Shown: positions 7,365 through 15,921 of the stretch, piece after piece
Layout of the letters: every line of letters starts with the position of its first letter
Numbering within the stretch: position 1 is the stretch's first letter
NCBI GenBank assembly: GCA_028280405.1
Contig: JANQLW010000075.1
Location: forward strand, 17,838-81,837
DNA: 64,000 bases
Source of the DNA: Bacteroidales bacterium
GTDB taxonomy: Bacteria; Bacteroidota; Bacteroidia; Bacteroidales; GCA-2711565
Direction of reading: 5' to 3'
Position numbers and translations under genes: made by a program
The notes under the pieces: generated by a model
What the model saw: the letters and a program-made list of their open reading frames with translations, nothing else
Told to the model about the DNA's origin: nothing
Database searches by the model: none

Positions 7365-8675
7365 TTGGAAGAAAAGATAAGAAATAGAGTTTTTGAGTTT
7401 TTCATTGAATCAAATGATTTCAATGGAATTCCATTGCGGAATATTTCGGAAGAATTTAAAATCGATTATAAGGAATCTATTGATATTATTAAAAAGCTGG
7501 TAATTGACAATTCTATTTCTATTCAATCCAGTACAAATCCACATATAATTGGATTTCATCACTATCCGATTGAAAGCCAACTAAAAATACTTGAAGATGC
7601 CAAAGACATAACTGTGAAAGTGGAAAAGTTTGGTGAAATTACTTTCTCTAATGAAAATACTGAATTTCCAATTTGTCTTTATCCATCTCAGGACTATTTA
7701 AAATCACATAGGGATACAAGTTCTTATGGCGCTGCTGTTTACACAAAACTTTTAGCATTAGCTCACCCTCACTTGTCTCCAAGATTTTTTGAAATTGAGG
7801 TACTTGAAAAATATGCTAATGACCCAAGATTTGATTTTCAATTTGAGGACTACTCTGGCAGAATATCTTGCAAATATGATGATAATGATAATCCAATCGT
7901 AAGGGAAGAAGACCAAATTTTTCTTAAATCATTTGGATTGGGATTTGATTCCAATGACAATAGACTTGCAGTTGTATATCTAAGATACTTGAAAGATTTA
8001 ACGCCTGAGCATCAAGTGTTATGGAAAAGTAAAGAGGTGGTTGGAAATTGCAAAATACTTCAAGAATATCATGAAAATACTATAAATGGTAATTGGACAT
8101 TTTCACATTCAATTTTTAGTGGATTTCTTGGTGAATTAAAATGCCTGAATGATATATCAAAACTAATATTTGACAAAGCCATATTTAAACGTGATTTTGA
8201 CGGAGTAAATAGACCGAAAGAATTTACATTCTTCTTCACGCCTACACTTAAAAATTACTATGAGTTTGTAGGTCTACTAGATAAAATGATTTCCGAAAAC
8301 ATTGACAAGAAATTCTTTAAAGGTAAAGTTGAACTATTTGACTTTGTAGAAATCAAAGAAGGTGTAGTTGAAAGAAAACAAAAAGGAACAATCAGACTTT
8401 TTGAAGAATGGTTAATGTCGATTTACAAAGTTGATAACCCAAAGTTATTAAAGGATGTTTTTAAGCCATTTAAAAAAGCTAGAGATGAAAAGAATCCTGC
8501 GCATAAAATCAGTGAAAATGAGTATGATAATAAGTATATTGAATTGCAAAAGAACTTGATTAATGATTGCTATAATTCAATGAGAATATTGAGAGATATT
8601 TTTAAACAACATAGAAAAGCTCATGGATTTGAGATACCTGATTGGTTAGAAAAAGGAGCAATTAAAACATTTTAA
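7365..8675 (+). CDS. Unknown cassette protein with winged-helix-like start and possible C-terminal HEPN motif
   Basis: 436 residues, soluble. The only plausible start is TTG at 7365; the next in-frame ATG is about 290 codons in. Residues 1-65 look like a winged helix (IPLRNISEEFKIDYKESIDI). The middle is unrecognised. The helical C-terminus has R373-DEKNPA-H380, an RX6H pattern with an acidic residue after Arg, as in HEPN ribonucleases, followed by a long helix (YIELQKNLINDCYNSMRILR). It lies between two attC-like palindromes and near other HEPN/MNT genes. A defence or toxin role is plausible but inferred; no exact family is recognised. Confidence 0.6.
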   Translation: MEEKIRNRVFEFFIESNDFNGIPLRNISEEFKIDYKESIDIIKKLVIDNSISIQSSTNPHIIGFHHYPIESQLKILEDAKDITVKVEKFGEITFSNENTEFPICLYPSQDYLKSHRDTSSYGAAVYTKLLALAHPHLSPRFFEIEVLEKYANDPRFDFQFEDYSGRISCKYDDNDNPIVREEDQIFLKSFGLGFDSNDNRLAVVYLRYLKDLTPEHQVLWKSKEVVGNCKILQEYHENTINGNWTFSHSIFSGFLGELKCLNDISKLIFDKAIFKRDFDGVNRPKEFTFFFTPTLKNYYEFVGLLDKMISENIDKKFFKGKVELFDFVEIKEGVVERKQKGTIRLFEEWLMSIYKVDNPKLLKDVFKPFKKARDEKNPAHKISENEYDNKYIELQKNLINDCYNSMRILRDIFKQHRKAHGFEIPDWLEKGAIKTF

Positions 8676-8679
8676 AAAC

Positions 8680-8816
8680 GCCAGCCTGTAACACGCGGTC
8701 ATACGCAATGCGAAGCGATGTGGTAATTTGGACATGAGTACATTTAATAAACATAGCAACGGTCTGTAGGTAATCACTCTGAAACCCTCACTGCGATACC
8801 ACCAACCGTTAGGCAA
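8680..8816. repeat. attC-like palindrome (site 3)
   Basis: The left end is GCCAGCCTGTAACACGCGGT (8680-8699) and the right end CACCAACCGTTAGGC (8800-8814). GCCT(G)TAAC pairs with GTTAGGC, and GGTCATACGCAATG pairs imperfectly with CACTGCGATACC. Length is about 137 bp. The central part ACATAGCAAC resembles 1298-1308. It differs in arm sequence from sites 2 and 4 but keeps the core ends. Confidence 0.65.
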
Positions 8817-8882
8817 CATAAAATTTCACCCTCACATTTCCAAAATTAATCCCTATCTTAGCTTTTACAAAAATGATTATCC

Positions 8883-9140
8883 TTGAAACGATCATTTAAA
8901 CATCTTCCCCTTCAGAAACAGAATGAATTGAGCGAAATTGTCTCTTATCTTATTGAGACCAGATCGGTTGAAATGATCATTCTTTTTGGAAGTCACGCAC
9001 GTGGCGACTGGATCGAAGACAAATACGTAGAAAACGGAACCATTTACGAATACAAAAGTGATTATGATTTACTCTTCGTTTTAGATAGCGAAGAAAAAGC
9101 ACATAGATACAAAACTGCCAAAAAACTTAAGCGTAAATAG
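8883..9140 (+). pseudogene. Truncated nucleotidyltransferase (MNT-HEPN fusion remnant)
   Basis: An 85-residue ORF with TTG start. It carries FGSHARGDW (G36-S37) and, after a 22-residue stretch, D60-Y-D62, the active-site start of the larger nucleotidyltransferase class usually fused to a C-terminal HEPN domain (about 300 residues). The protein stops shortly after SEEKAHRYKTAKKLK, so the rest of the nucleotidyltransferase fold and the HEPN domain are missing, and no continuation is seen before the opposite-strand gene at 9164. Most likely a decayed cassette. A functional mini-protein cannot be excluded. Confidence 0.65.
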
Positions 9141-9163
9141 TTATAATAGTTATATTCAGGTAA

Positions 9164-9775
9164 TTACTGGAACTGATTTTTAACCTTTAGTTTGTTTAGG
9201 TATTCTATTCTGAGCATCAGTATTAATAAGGTCGCTGTACAAATGAGTGCTCTGACTGTATATAAATAGGCTAATAGTCCTTTAATAACGAAAAGAGATA
9301 ATATCGGCGCAAGCATTAGCGCAATCCAAACGGAAAATGCTTCCGTATTTTGTTTCATGCTTACCATTCTCTTTATAACCGGAATATAGGAGATGACCAT
9401 AATGCTTTGTACCGCGATATTCGTAATGACATGGTTTTGAGATACGGCCCAGAATAGCACAATCATACCAACAGCTGCCAGGCAAAATAAATCAAACTTA
9501 TTAAAGCGGGTTGATTGATCTCCCCAAATCAAAATCGCAATTGAAACCGCCACGACCAAAATGAAATCGGCAAAATTTAAAATATTATCACTGATTGTAT
9601 AATCGCCATAAGAAAGATGTGAAAATAAACTGATCCCGACCGCTGTTGAGAAAAATACCCACATTGCAAGGGATGGCTTTATTCTTTTATGGTATAATAA
9701 ATAAATGTATCTGGACAAAATAAATACATTTATACCTGAAATAATAAGATTTATAATTAGTTTAATAGATGGCAT
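9164..9775 (-). CDS. Multi-pass membrane protein, unknown function
   Basis: 203 residues with about six to seven hydrophobic helices (first LIINLIISGINVFILSRYIY, last ALICTATLLILMLRI) and short loops. There are no charged motifs suggesting an enzyme. The evenly paired helices and a Trp/Pro-rich loop (KRIKPSLAMWVFF) are reminiscent of PQ-loop or small transporter proteins, but I cannot assign a family. It is transcribed toward the accessory island and away from the gene at 10011. It marks the right-hand border of the cassette-like region. Confidence 0.7.
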   Translation of the reverse strand: MPSIKLIINLIISGINVFILSRYIYLLYHKRIKPSLAMWVFFSTAVGISLFSHLSYGDYTISDNILNFADFILVVAVSIAILIWGDQSTRFNKFDLFCLAAVGMIVLFWAVSQNHVITNIAVQSIMVISYIPVIKRMVSMKQNTEAFSVWIALMLAPILSLFVIKGLLAYLYTVRALICTATLLILMLRIEYLNKLKVKNQFQ

Positions 9776-9840
9776 TGAGGTTGATTATTGTATCATTAAA
9801 GATAATGATTATTCCTGTAAGGAAGACATCCTTTTATATA

Positions 9841-9874
9841 TTTCACTTATCATTCGTAGGAACGAAAAGTGAAA
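9841..9874. repeat. Short hairpin in the divergent intergenic region
   Basis: TTTCACTT (9841-9848) pairs with AAGTGAAA (9867-9874), with inner TTCG/CGAA. It lies between the divergent genes at 9775 and 10011, so it may be a regulator site. Nothing else is recognisable in 9776-10010. Confidence 0.35.
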
Positions 9875-10010
9875 TGATTGTTTTAAACTTAAAACCTGTA
9901 GATTAAACCATTTATTCACAAAAATATTCAGATTAGTTAATAACTCATTTAATCAGGAAATAGAATAACAGGAATTTATAAGTATATTAGTCACACTAAA
10001 ATGCTTTTAC

Positions 10011-10478
10011 ATGATTAAACGTTTTTCTATTCTGGTTGCGATATGCATTATTTCGGTTTTAGGAATTACTAGACATACTAATTCTCAAACTGTAGAAGAT
10101 AATTATACTGAAAAGATAAAAGTTTACAATAAGGATAATCTTCTGATTGAAAGATCTTACCGTTTCAGAGATTATGTAAAAGGAGATAGGAATAGGAGAT
10201 TAGTTGTTCATGCACAATATAACAGCAAAAAATTAGATCAATTGGTATGGTCATCAAGGCATATTAAGGAAAGGATTCGTTTTATAGGCAAATTGAGTAA
10301 TTTTGCATTTATAAAATATCAAAAAGGTGATAATAATTCTATTGTAGCCAGATTATATGTTTGTGATAACAGATCAAAAGAAGCAGTTGAAATGCTTCGT
10401 TTACAAATAAAAAATTACAAAATCGTTGGAATAAACAGGCTCCCAAAACTATTTAATGGTTTTATGCCTCCCAGATAA
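10011..10478 (+). CDS. Secreted protein, unknown function
   Basis: 155 residues with an N-terminal signal peptide (KRFSILVAICIISVLGI, cleavage probably near TNSQTVED). The mature part is basic and beta-rich, with KVYNKDNLLIERSYRF and a terminal KLFNGFMPPR. No catalytic motif is visible and I do not recognise the family. It is monocistronic and convergent with the LruC-domain gene; the 28-bp hairpin between them ends both transcripts. Confidence 0.7.
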   Translation: MIKRFSILVAICIISVLGITRHTNSQTVEDNYTEKIKVYNKDNLLIERSYRFRDYVKGDRNRRLVVHAQYNSKKLDQLVWSSRHIKERIRFIGKLSNFAFIKYQKGDNNSIVARLYVCDNRSKEAVEMLRLQIKNYKIVGINRLPKLFNGFMPPR

Positions 10479-10519
10479 AAGAAAACAAATTATTGTGATA
10501 AAAAATAAAGAGGCTGCCC

Positions 10520-10580
10520 AAAAAGCTAGTTTAACCATCATCCTGAACTTGTTTCAGGATGATGGTTAAACTAGCTTTTT
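10520..10580. terminator. Bidirectional terminator-like palindrome, 28-bp stem
   Basis: Arms 10520-10547 (AAAAAGCTAGTTTAACCATC...) and 10553-10580 (...CTAGCTTTTT) are perfectly complementary with loop CTTGT. It ends in T5 on the plus strand and begins A5, serving both convergent genes. Outside it, AGAGGCTGCCC and AGACACAGCTCC extend the pairing imperfectly, and resemble the element at 18557-18694. The inner ATCATCCTGAAC/GTTTCAGGATGAT is a palindrome type often seen between Bacteroidota genes. Confidence 0.75.
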
Positions 10581-10598
10581 AGACACAGCTCCTTCTTT

Positions 10599-13274
10599 TT
10601 ATGGAGTTTGCGAATATATATTTGAATTGTTTCTATATCCCGGTTTGTCTTTATACCAGTCAGGATATAAGCTTCCACCGCTTTCTGCCCATTCGATAAA
10701 ATGATTATAGGCAGAACTTATTTCTTGCTTCTCTATTGGGTAATCAAACTTTTCATAGATATTAATTGCCCATGGTAAGTTCGTGGCTGTTTTATAATAT
10801 CTATTCTGAGCCGGATTACTGGTATCATCAAAAGTAGCAAACAATGAAGGGTCAACAAGGCTTGTTGCCGGATAATCAGGCAAGTGTACTTCATGCCCTC
10901 TGTTTAATCCTACAATTAAGAAAGGATTGAAGTTAGCAATATCCAGATCATTTAAAGTATATGTATCTGCAGGGAATGTAATTACCAGGTTTAATGTATC
11001 AGGTGTTACATAAGGTGCATTAGGATCTGTATTTACACCAATTCCTTGTCCGGGATGCTGCATTTGTTTGTATGCATTATCATAAACAATGATAGTTGGT
11101 TTGGATTGTCCCGCTTCAGTACCATTTGAATTAAGAGTAATATAGTTTTCTTTTAATTCATATCCAGTTACATTTAATGTTGAAGCATTAATTGCTGATG
11201 ATAACTGGAACCCGAAACCGTTTCTTAAATCAGCACCAAATGCCTGAATAATAAAGGTAGCTTCTACTTTTTCAATATAGTTATTTGCTTTACCTGTTAT
11301 TTTAAATCTGTAGTCTAAAACAAGGTCATTAAAATCGTAGTCACCTTTACCTGGCCATAAATCTTCAAAACCTAATGTCCCAAATCCATGTGCAGGGAAA
11401 TAATTAATTAAAGTCGGAGTATCTTCAATTTCAACAGTAACAGTTGATGTATTATTTCCACTATTTGGATCCGGAGTATCAGATGTTATAGTTGCTGTAT
11501 TATCAAAATCGTTGGTTACATTAGATTTTACAGTAGTTTCTATAGTTAATGTAACTGTCGCTCCATTTGCCAGTGTTCCAATAGTCCAGTTTGGAGCTGC
11601 CCAATTGCCTGTTGATGGATTTGCACTTACAAAGTTCACATCAGTTGGCAATACATCGTTGACAACTACACTTTCTGCATCATTTGGGCCATTGTTTTTT
11701 ACAGTTATCGTAAAGTTAACAGTTTGGCCTGCCATCACCGGATTTGGATTTGCAGTTTTAGTAACCTGTAGATCTGCACTTGGCTGATTTATATTTGTAG
11801 TTGATGTACTGGTATTATTATTTGTATCAGGATCAGGAGTATCACTGGTTACAGTTGCTGTATTGCTGATAGTCCCGGTAGCATTTGATTTAACCGTAGT
11901 TACTATGGTTAAGGTAGCCGAGGCTCCACTTGCTAAGTTACCAATAGTCCAGTCAGGAGCTGACCACGATCCTTTAGAAGGATTATTACTTACATAAGTT
12001 ACTTTAGAAGGTAAGACATCTTCTACTACAACATTTTTTGCATCATCCGGCCCATTATTAGTAACCGTTATGGTAAATGTTAGGTTGTCTCCTGCAAGAA
12101 CGGGATTCGGACTGGCAGTTTTTTCAACCTCAAGATCAGCTTTCGGAGTAATTACTTTTACATAAATAGTTGCTACATCACATTTATCAGTATCGGCAAC
12201 CATGCATATTTGATAAATAATTGTATAATCACCCGCCGGAGTTCCGGGAGCGACAGTTACTTCTCCTGTGCTTGTATTCAATTGTACTCCCGAATGAGAT
12301 GCAGGAGTTACTTCCGTAATAGTAACTTCAGAAGGAACAACCGGATCGCCATCATATAAGTCATTATCCAAAATATTAGAAACTGTAGTTCCTCCAATTT
12401 GTGAATTTATATCAGTACCATAATCATCAACAGCAACCGGAAGTGGATTGTTAGTCGGATCAGGATTCGGATAATTACCACGTTTCTCGCCTAACTGAAC
12501 AGAGAAATATCTTTCAGAATATCTTTTGGTAATCCCTAACACAAATGTGATTTTATTATTAGGGTTTTCAAACTTAGCCATGTATGAAGCCTTGTTCTCA
12601 AAAGTAACTCCCGGTAAACTATAGCTGATTCCCTGGAATCTGGTTCTGCCTGTAGTCGAATTAGTAGAGATGGTAAGCTCATTGTTAGCATCAATAACAT
12701 AGCTGGAATAGCCTCCGATTTCATTGTATTCTCTTACACCTCCTGAAGCTCCATCAATATCAACACCAGTTAACCAATAATTGTGTAAATAAACAGGATC
12801 ATCTGTATCTGTGTCAAAAAATTCCAGTTGATATAAAATATAACCATCATTTCCTGAGTTATTGTCATCATCATCGTCATCATCATCATCGTCGTCGTCA
12901 TCGTCATCATTCCTACCAGAAATATTACCCAATCTGGGTTGAAACCTGTGTTTTTCTCCTGTTATATTATCATCGTCAAAATTTCTGATTTCTATATCTA
13001 CTTTTTCAAGTATAGTCAGTAAAGCATAAACCGTTTTTCCACTAACTGTAGCAACATTGTCATATCTATGTACAGAGCCAACATCGCAACCAGGAATTCC
13101 ATTATCACTACCTGTATTAGTAATAACAGTTTTATTTGCATTTGTAAAACTCATGGCTCCATATTGTAAATCAATAATGGTTGACTGAGCTTTAACTTGC
13201 ATTGAAATAAAGAAGGAAATAAGCATAATACTTATTAATCCAATTCTTTTTTGAAAAAAATCTTTTGTTTTCAT
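10599..13274 (-). CDS. Secreted LruC-domain protein with DUF11 repeats and poly-Asp tract
   Basis: 891 residues. Order: signal peptide (1-29, ending MQVKAQS); a beta-rich N-terminal region with a run of about 15 Asp near residue 125; a cadherin-like linker (about 280-375); two DUF11 repeats of about 120 residues (TASPNPVLAGDNLTFTITVT and TANPNPVMAGQTVNFTITVK), each ending SDTPDPxxxNNTST; and a C-terminal LruC/DUF4842 domain opening FPAHGFGTLGFEDLWPGKGD and containing DYDFNDLVLDY. LruC-domain proteins are exported surface proteins of unclear function. The Asp run and DxD loops suggest calcium binding. A small lipoprotein gene lies 29 bases upstream, probably co-transcribed. Confidence 0.85.
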   Translation of the reverse strand: MKTKDFFQKRIGLISIMLISFFISMQVKAQSTIIDLQYGAMSFTNANKTVITNTGSDNGIPGCDVGSVHRYDNVATVSGKTVYALLTILEKVDIEIRNFDDDNITGEKHRFQPRLGNISGRNDDDDDDDDDDDDDDDNNSGNDGYILYQLEFFDTDTDDPVYLHNYWLTGVDIDGASGGVREYNEIGGYSSYVIDANNELTISTNSTTGRTRFQGISYSLPGVTFENKASYMAKFENPNNKITFVLGITKRYSERYFSVQLGEKRGNYPNPDPTNNPLPVAVDDYGTDINSQIGGTTVSNILDNDLYDGDPVVPSEVTITEVTPASHSGVQLNTSTGEVTVAPGTPAGDYTIIYQICMVADTDKCDVATIYVKVITPKADLEVEKTASPNPVLAGDNLTFTITVTNNGPDDAKNVVVEDVLPSKVTYVSNNPSKGSWSAPDWTIGNLASGASATLTIVTTVKSNATGTISNTATVTSDTPDPDTNNNTSTSTTNINQPSADLQVTKTANPNPVMAGQTVNFTITVKNNGPNDAESVVVNDVLPTDVNFVSANPSTGNWAAPNWTIGTLANGATVTLTIETTVKSNVTNDFDNTATITSDTPDPNSGNNTSTVTVEIEDTPTLINYFPAHGFGTLGFEDLWPGKGDYDFNDLVLDYRFKITGKANNYIEKVEATFIIQAFGADLRNGFGFQLSSAINASTLNVTGYELKENYITLNSNGTEAGQSKPTIIVYDNAYKQMQHPGQGIGVNTDPNAPYVTPDTLNLVITFPADTYTLNDLDIANFNPFLIVGLNRGHEVHLPDYPATSLVDPSLFATFDDTSNPAQNRYYKTATNLPWAINIYEKFDYPIEKQEISSAYNHFIEWAESGGSLYPDWYKDKPGYRNNSNIYSQTP

Positions 13275-13303
13275 GATTTTAAATTTTAGTTAATACAAGT
13301 TGT

Positions 13304-13684
13304 CTAATCAAATACATGAGTTACATTTCCAGAAGAGATATCCAGTGATACTTCTTTCCCCATATATGAAATCTTAACATTTTTTTCATAAGCAGGAACA
13401 GTAAGTTTCATCTGATAAGAATCATTTCTTAAATATGCTTTTTGATAGATTACCCCATCTTCAGAAGATACTTTAACAATACTGTTCTCAGTACCGGTTA
13501 AGTTCAGATTTACATCTTTATAAGTCTTCCAGTTAAAGTTTGCAGAAACATTCATATCTTCCATTCCTTTTACTTTAGGGGTGGTAGGATCATCTACATC
13601 TTGAGTATTATCACTGATAGGTGCTTTTGCACATGAAGCAGTGAATATGATCATAGCAATTGATAGTCGAACTAAAGTTTTCAT
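13304..13684 (-). CDS. Small lipoprotein partner of the LruC-domain protein
   Basis: 126 residues. A lipoprotein signal peptide with lipobox ends TASC (Cys18), followed by a short acidic linker and a beta-sandwich-like domain (FNWKTYKDVNLNLTGTENS, YLRNDSYQMKLTVPAY). It sits directly upstream of the LruC-domain gene on the same strand. Lipoproteins with this layout accompany LruC/DUF4842 proteins in other Bacteroidota, which suggests a shared surface complex. That functional link is inference. Confidence 0.75.
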   Translation of the reverse strand: MKTLVRLSIAMIIFTASCAKAPISDNTQDVDDPTTPKVKGMEDMNVSANFNWKTYKDVNLNLTGTENSIVKVSSEDGVIYQKAYLRNDSYQMKLTVPAYEKNVKISYMGKEVSLDISSGNVTHVFD

Positions 13685-13917
13685 AACATTACAGTTTGGT
13701 TTGATTTCTATATCGCAGAAATAATGCCTTTGTATTTTAGATTGCTGATTATGAGCTCCTTGATAAAATAAGGAAGGTCGGATAATTCTTAAAACGGAAT
13801 TTTTATTCCCATTTATGGAATGAAGCTCATTAGTAGAATATCTAATAAAAAACTAAAAATAGTTCCAGCGCAAAGGATTATATTTAATTTTGATAACTCA
13901 ATTAAATCCAACTGCAA

Positions 13918-14181
13918 ATGATAAAAACAACTTACCCGATTAAAGAAACAAATGAAATCGTTGAGTTGGTAATAGGGGCTCCCCAACCAGACTCTTTATC
14001 AGAAAATAAGGATTGTTTCTGTGAGTGTAAAATAGGTTTCCCTGAAAAAACGATGAAATTTAAGTCATATGGAATAGATGAGTTTCAATCAATTTATCTC
14101 GCTTTTGAAAAAATTAAAAAGGAATTAAAAGATTATCAACTAAGCTCAGGGAAGGAATTAGAATATCATTTCTTCTTTTAA
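13918..14181 (+). CDS. Small hypothetical protein (DUF6968-like)
   Basis: 87 residues, cytoplasmic, no signal. It has an alternating beta pattern (ETNEIVELVIGAPQPD, CFCECKIGFPEKTMKFKSYG) followed by one helix (DEFQSIYLAFEKIKKELKDY). The layout 'strands, G.DEFQAL..A...I...L' resembles small DUF6968-type proteins sometimes found as immunity or single-domain accessory genes. It is isolated, in the opposite direction to the lipoprotein gene. Family assignment is tentative. Confidence 0.6.
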   Translation: MIKTTYPIKETNEIVELVIGAPQPDSLSENKDCFCECKIGFPEKTMKFKSYGIDEFQSIYLAFEKIKKELKDYQLSSGKELEYHFFF

Positions 14182-14330
14182 TTTTTTATTTAAGTAAAGT
14201 TTAAATAGCCTGATATTTATCATGCGCTAGGCTATTTTAAATGCTATATCCCTCATTCATAAAATATTGAAGATTCATAATAAATTTATGTTCTATTGCA
14301 TATTTAATTTTTTGAGATTAGTTTTATTAA

Positions 14331-14756
14331 ATGAAATTCGAATATAAAATCAGTTTAGCTTATTTATTGATTGGAAGTATCTGGATTATATTTTCAGATA
14401 AGATTTTACATTATTTCATTCAGGATAATATTTTACTTACCAGAATCCAAACTTATAAAGGCTGGTTTTACGTTCTTATTACGGCACTACTTTTGTTTTC
14501 TTTTTTAAAAAGACATTTGATAAAACTTAGAATGATGGAAAAAGAATTAGCCCGGAAAAATAAGGATTTATCCAAATCACAATTAGAACTGGAAAAGCAT
14601 AAAGATAACCTGGAAAACTTAGTAAAAGAAAGAACGTTTGCACTAGAAGATAAAACTACTGAACTGGAACGCTATAATCAGCTATTTGAAGGAAGGGAGT
14701 TCCGCATAAAGGAATTAAGAGATAAAATACGGATTCTTGAAGAAAAGCTTCCTTAA
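14331..14756 (+). CDS. Two-TM sensor-like membrane protein with coiled coil, lacking a kinase
   Basis: 141 residues. TM1 (ISLAYLLIGSIWIIFSDKIL) and TM2 (GWFYVLITALLLFSFL) are separated by a short loop containing RIQTYKG. This is the pattern of the N-terminal sensor of many Bacteroidota PAS/histidine kinases. From residue 65 the protein is a continuous coiled coil (LARKNKDLSKSQLELEKHKD ... FRIKELRDKIRILEEKL) and ends without a PAS, HisKA or GGDEF domain. There is no frameshifted kinase downstream. It could be a decayed kinase or a stand-alone membrane scaffold. Confidence 0.7.
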   Translation: MKFEYKISLAYLLIGSIWIIFSDKILHYFIQDNILLTRIQTYKGWFYVLITALLLFSFLKRHLIKLRMMEKELARKNKDLSKSQLELEKHKDNLENLVKERTFALEDKTTELERYNQLFEGREFRIKELRDKIRILEEKLP

Positions 14757-14826
14757 ACGATCTTCATTATATGAATTTTGTTGATTATATCCTCAATAAA
14801 TTATAAGTCTTATCCGTTATTGAAAT

Positions 14827-15792
14827 ATGAAAAGAATACTTTATATATTATCATTTTTATTAATTCTTTCATCAAATGGGTTGGCATTGAATTGGTCAGA
14901 TGTAGATCAGATTGTTTTAAAATACCCTCGAAATATTAAAGACCCTGAATTAATTGCAAATCGTATTCAAAAAGACTTTTCGAATGAATCTGATCAACTA
15001 AGAGCCTTGTATTGCTGGCTTGCAAATACAGTTGAATATGATGTGAACCGCAGCAGGAAAACTATTGTCTATTCATACACCTATGTTACTGAAGAAGAAA
15101 AAAAACAAAAAGAACAGGAAATCCTGTATAAAAGTGTAAAGCGTACCTTAAGCAGAAAAAGAGCTGTTTGCCACGGCTATAGTCATACTTTTTTTTATAT
15201 TGCTAAACTCTTGGGGATTGAGTGCAGGGTAGTGGTAGGTTGGTCGAAAACTAGACTGAACGATATTGTAAAAATAGACAAAGAACCGAATCATGCCTGG
15301 AATATTGTTAAAATTGACGGGGAGTGGAAAAATATAGATGTAACCTGGGGTGCAGGATATCTAGATGAAAAATCAAATAAATTTGTTAAGCACTATTCTG
15401 ATATTTATTTTCTAATGCCAGAGAAAGATTTTTATTTACAGCACCTTCCAAAAGATGATATATTTCAAATAAGCAGAAAAGATAAGCAACGATTTCAAAA
15501 GTTACCATTATTCTATCCATTATATTTTAAATCAAATACACAGCTAATTTATCCTTTAAATGGAAAGATTATTTTAAAAAGGGGGCAAACCATAAAACTT
15601 GTATTTAAAGGAGAACCTAAAGGAATATTATCTGCCGGGTTCAGTACAGAGAGGTATACCAAAAGAATTGAAGGAAAACGGCAGGGCAATAATTATGTAT
15701 ATGAGATACATTGTAATGGAAGAAATTACAATGAGCTAACTATATTCCTGAATTCTGAATCTATACTTGCATTTATTGTCCGTAAAAGGTAG
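14827..15792 (+). CDS. Secreted transglutaminase-like protein
   Basis: 321 residues with a signal peptide (1-20). The transglutaminase-like core is at about 50-190, with a Cys-His-Asp triad: C in KRAVCHGYSHTFFYIAKLLG, H in PNHAWNIVKIDGEW, D in NIDVTWGAGY. This is the kyphoscoliosis/CysPc-like arrangement of bacterial transglutaminase-like proteases. The C-terminal 130 residues form a beta-rich domain. Such proteins act in the periplasm or at the surface as peptidases or crosslinkers; the substrate is not evident. An M14 peptidase follows 130 bases downstream on the same strand. Confidence 0.82.
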   Translation: MKRILYILSFLLILSSNGLALNWSDVDQIVLKYPRNIKDPELIANRIQKDFSNESDQLRALYCWLANTVEYDVNRSRKTIVYSYTYVTEEEKKQKEQEILYKSVKRTLSRKRAVCHGYSHTFFYIAKLLGIECRVVVGWSKTRLNDIVKIDKEPNHAWNIVKIDGEWKNIDVTWGAGYLDEKSNKFVKHYSDIYFLMPEKDFYLQHLPKDDIFQISRKDKQRFQKLPLFYPLYFKSNTQLIYPLNGKIILKRGQTIKLVFKGEPKGILSAGFSTERYTKRIEGKRQGNNYVYEIHCNGRNYNELTIFLNSESILAFIVRKR

Positions 15793-15921
15793 ACCACATA
15801 ATATTAAATTTCATAGATATATATGCTTGGTTAGTATAAAGTCGTATGAATGAATTGATTGAATTTCATTATATTTAGAATTGAAACTCTAATTACTATA
15901 CTAACGTCAAATTTATAACCT

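Noticed and set aside
118..9140. CRISPR array
   Set aside because: The repeats are few, long, palindromic and spaced by genes; no short regularly spaced direct repeats with spacers are present, and no cas genes.
10520..10580. Riboswitch or small RNA
   Set aside because: A perfect 28-bp stem with a tiny loop between convergent genes is a terminator or palindromic repeat rather than a structured aptamer.
11512..11787. 91-codon plus-strand ORF opposite the LruC gene
   Set aside because: Antisense of the DUF11 repeats; its hydrophobic look comes from Thr/Asn-rich repeats read backwards.
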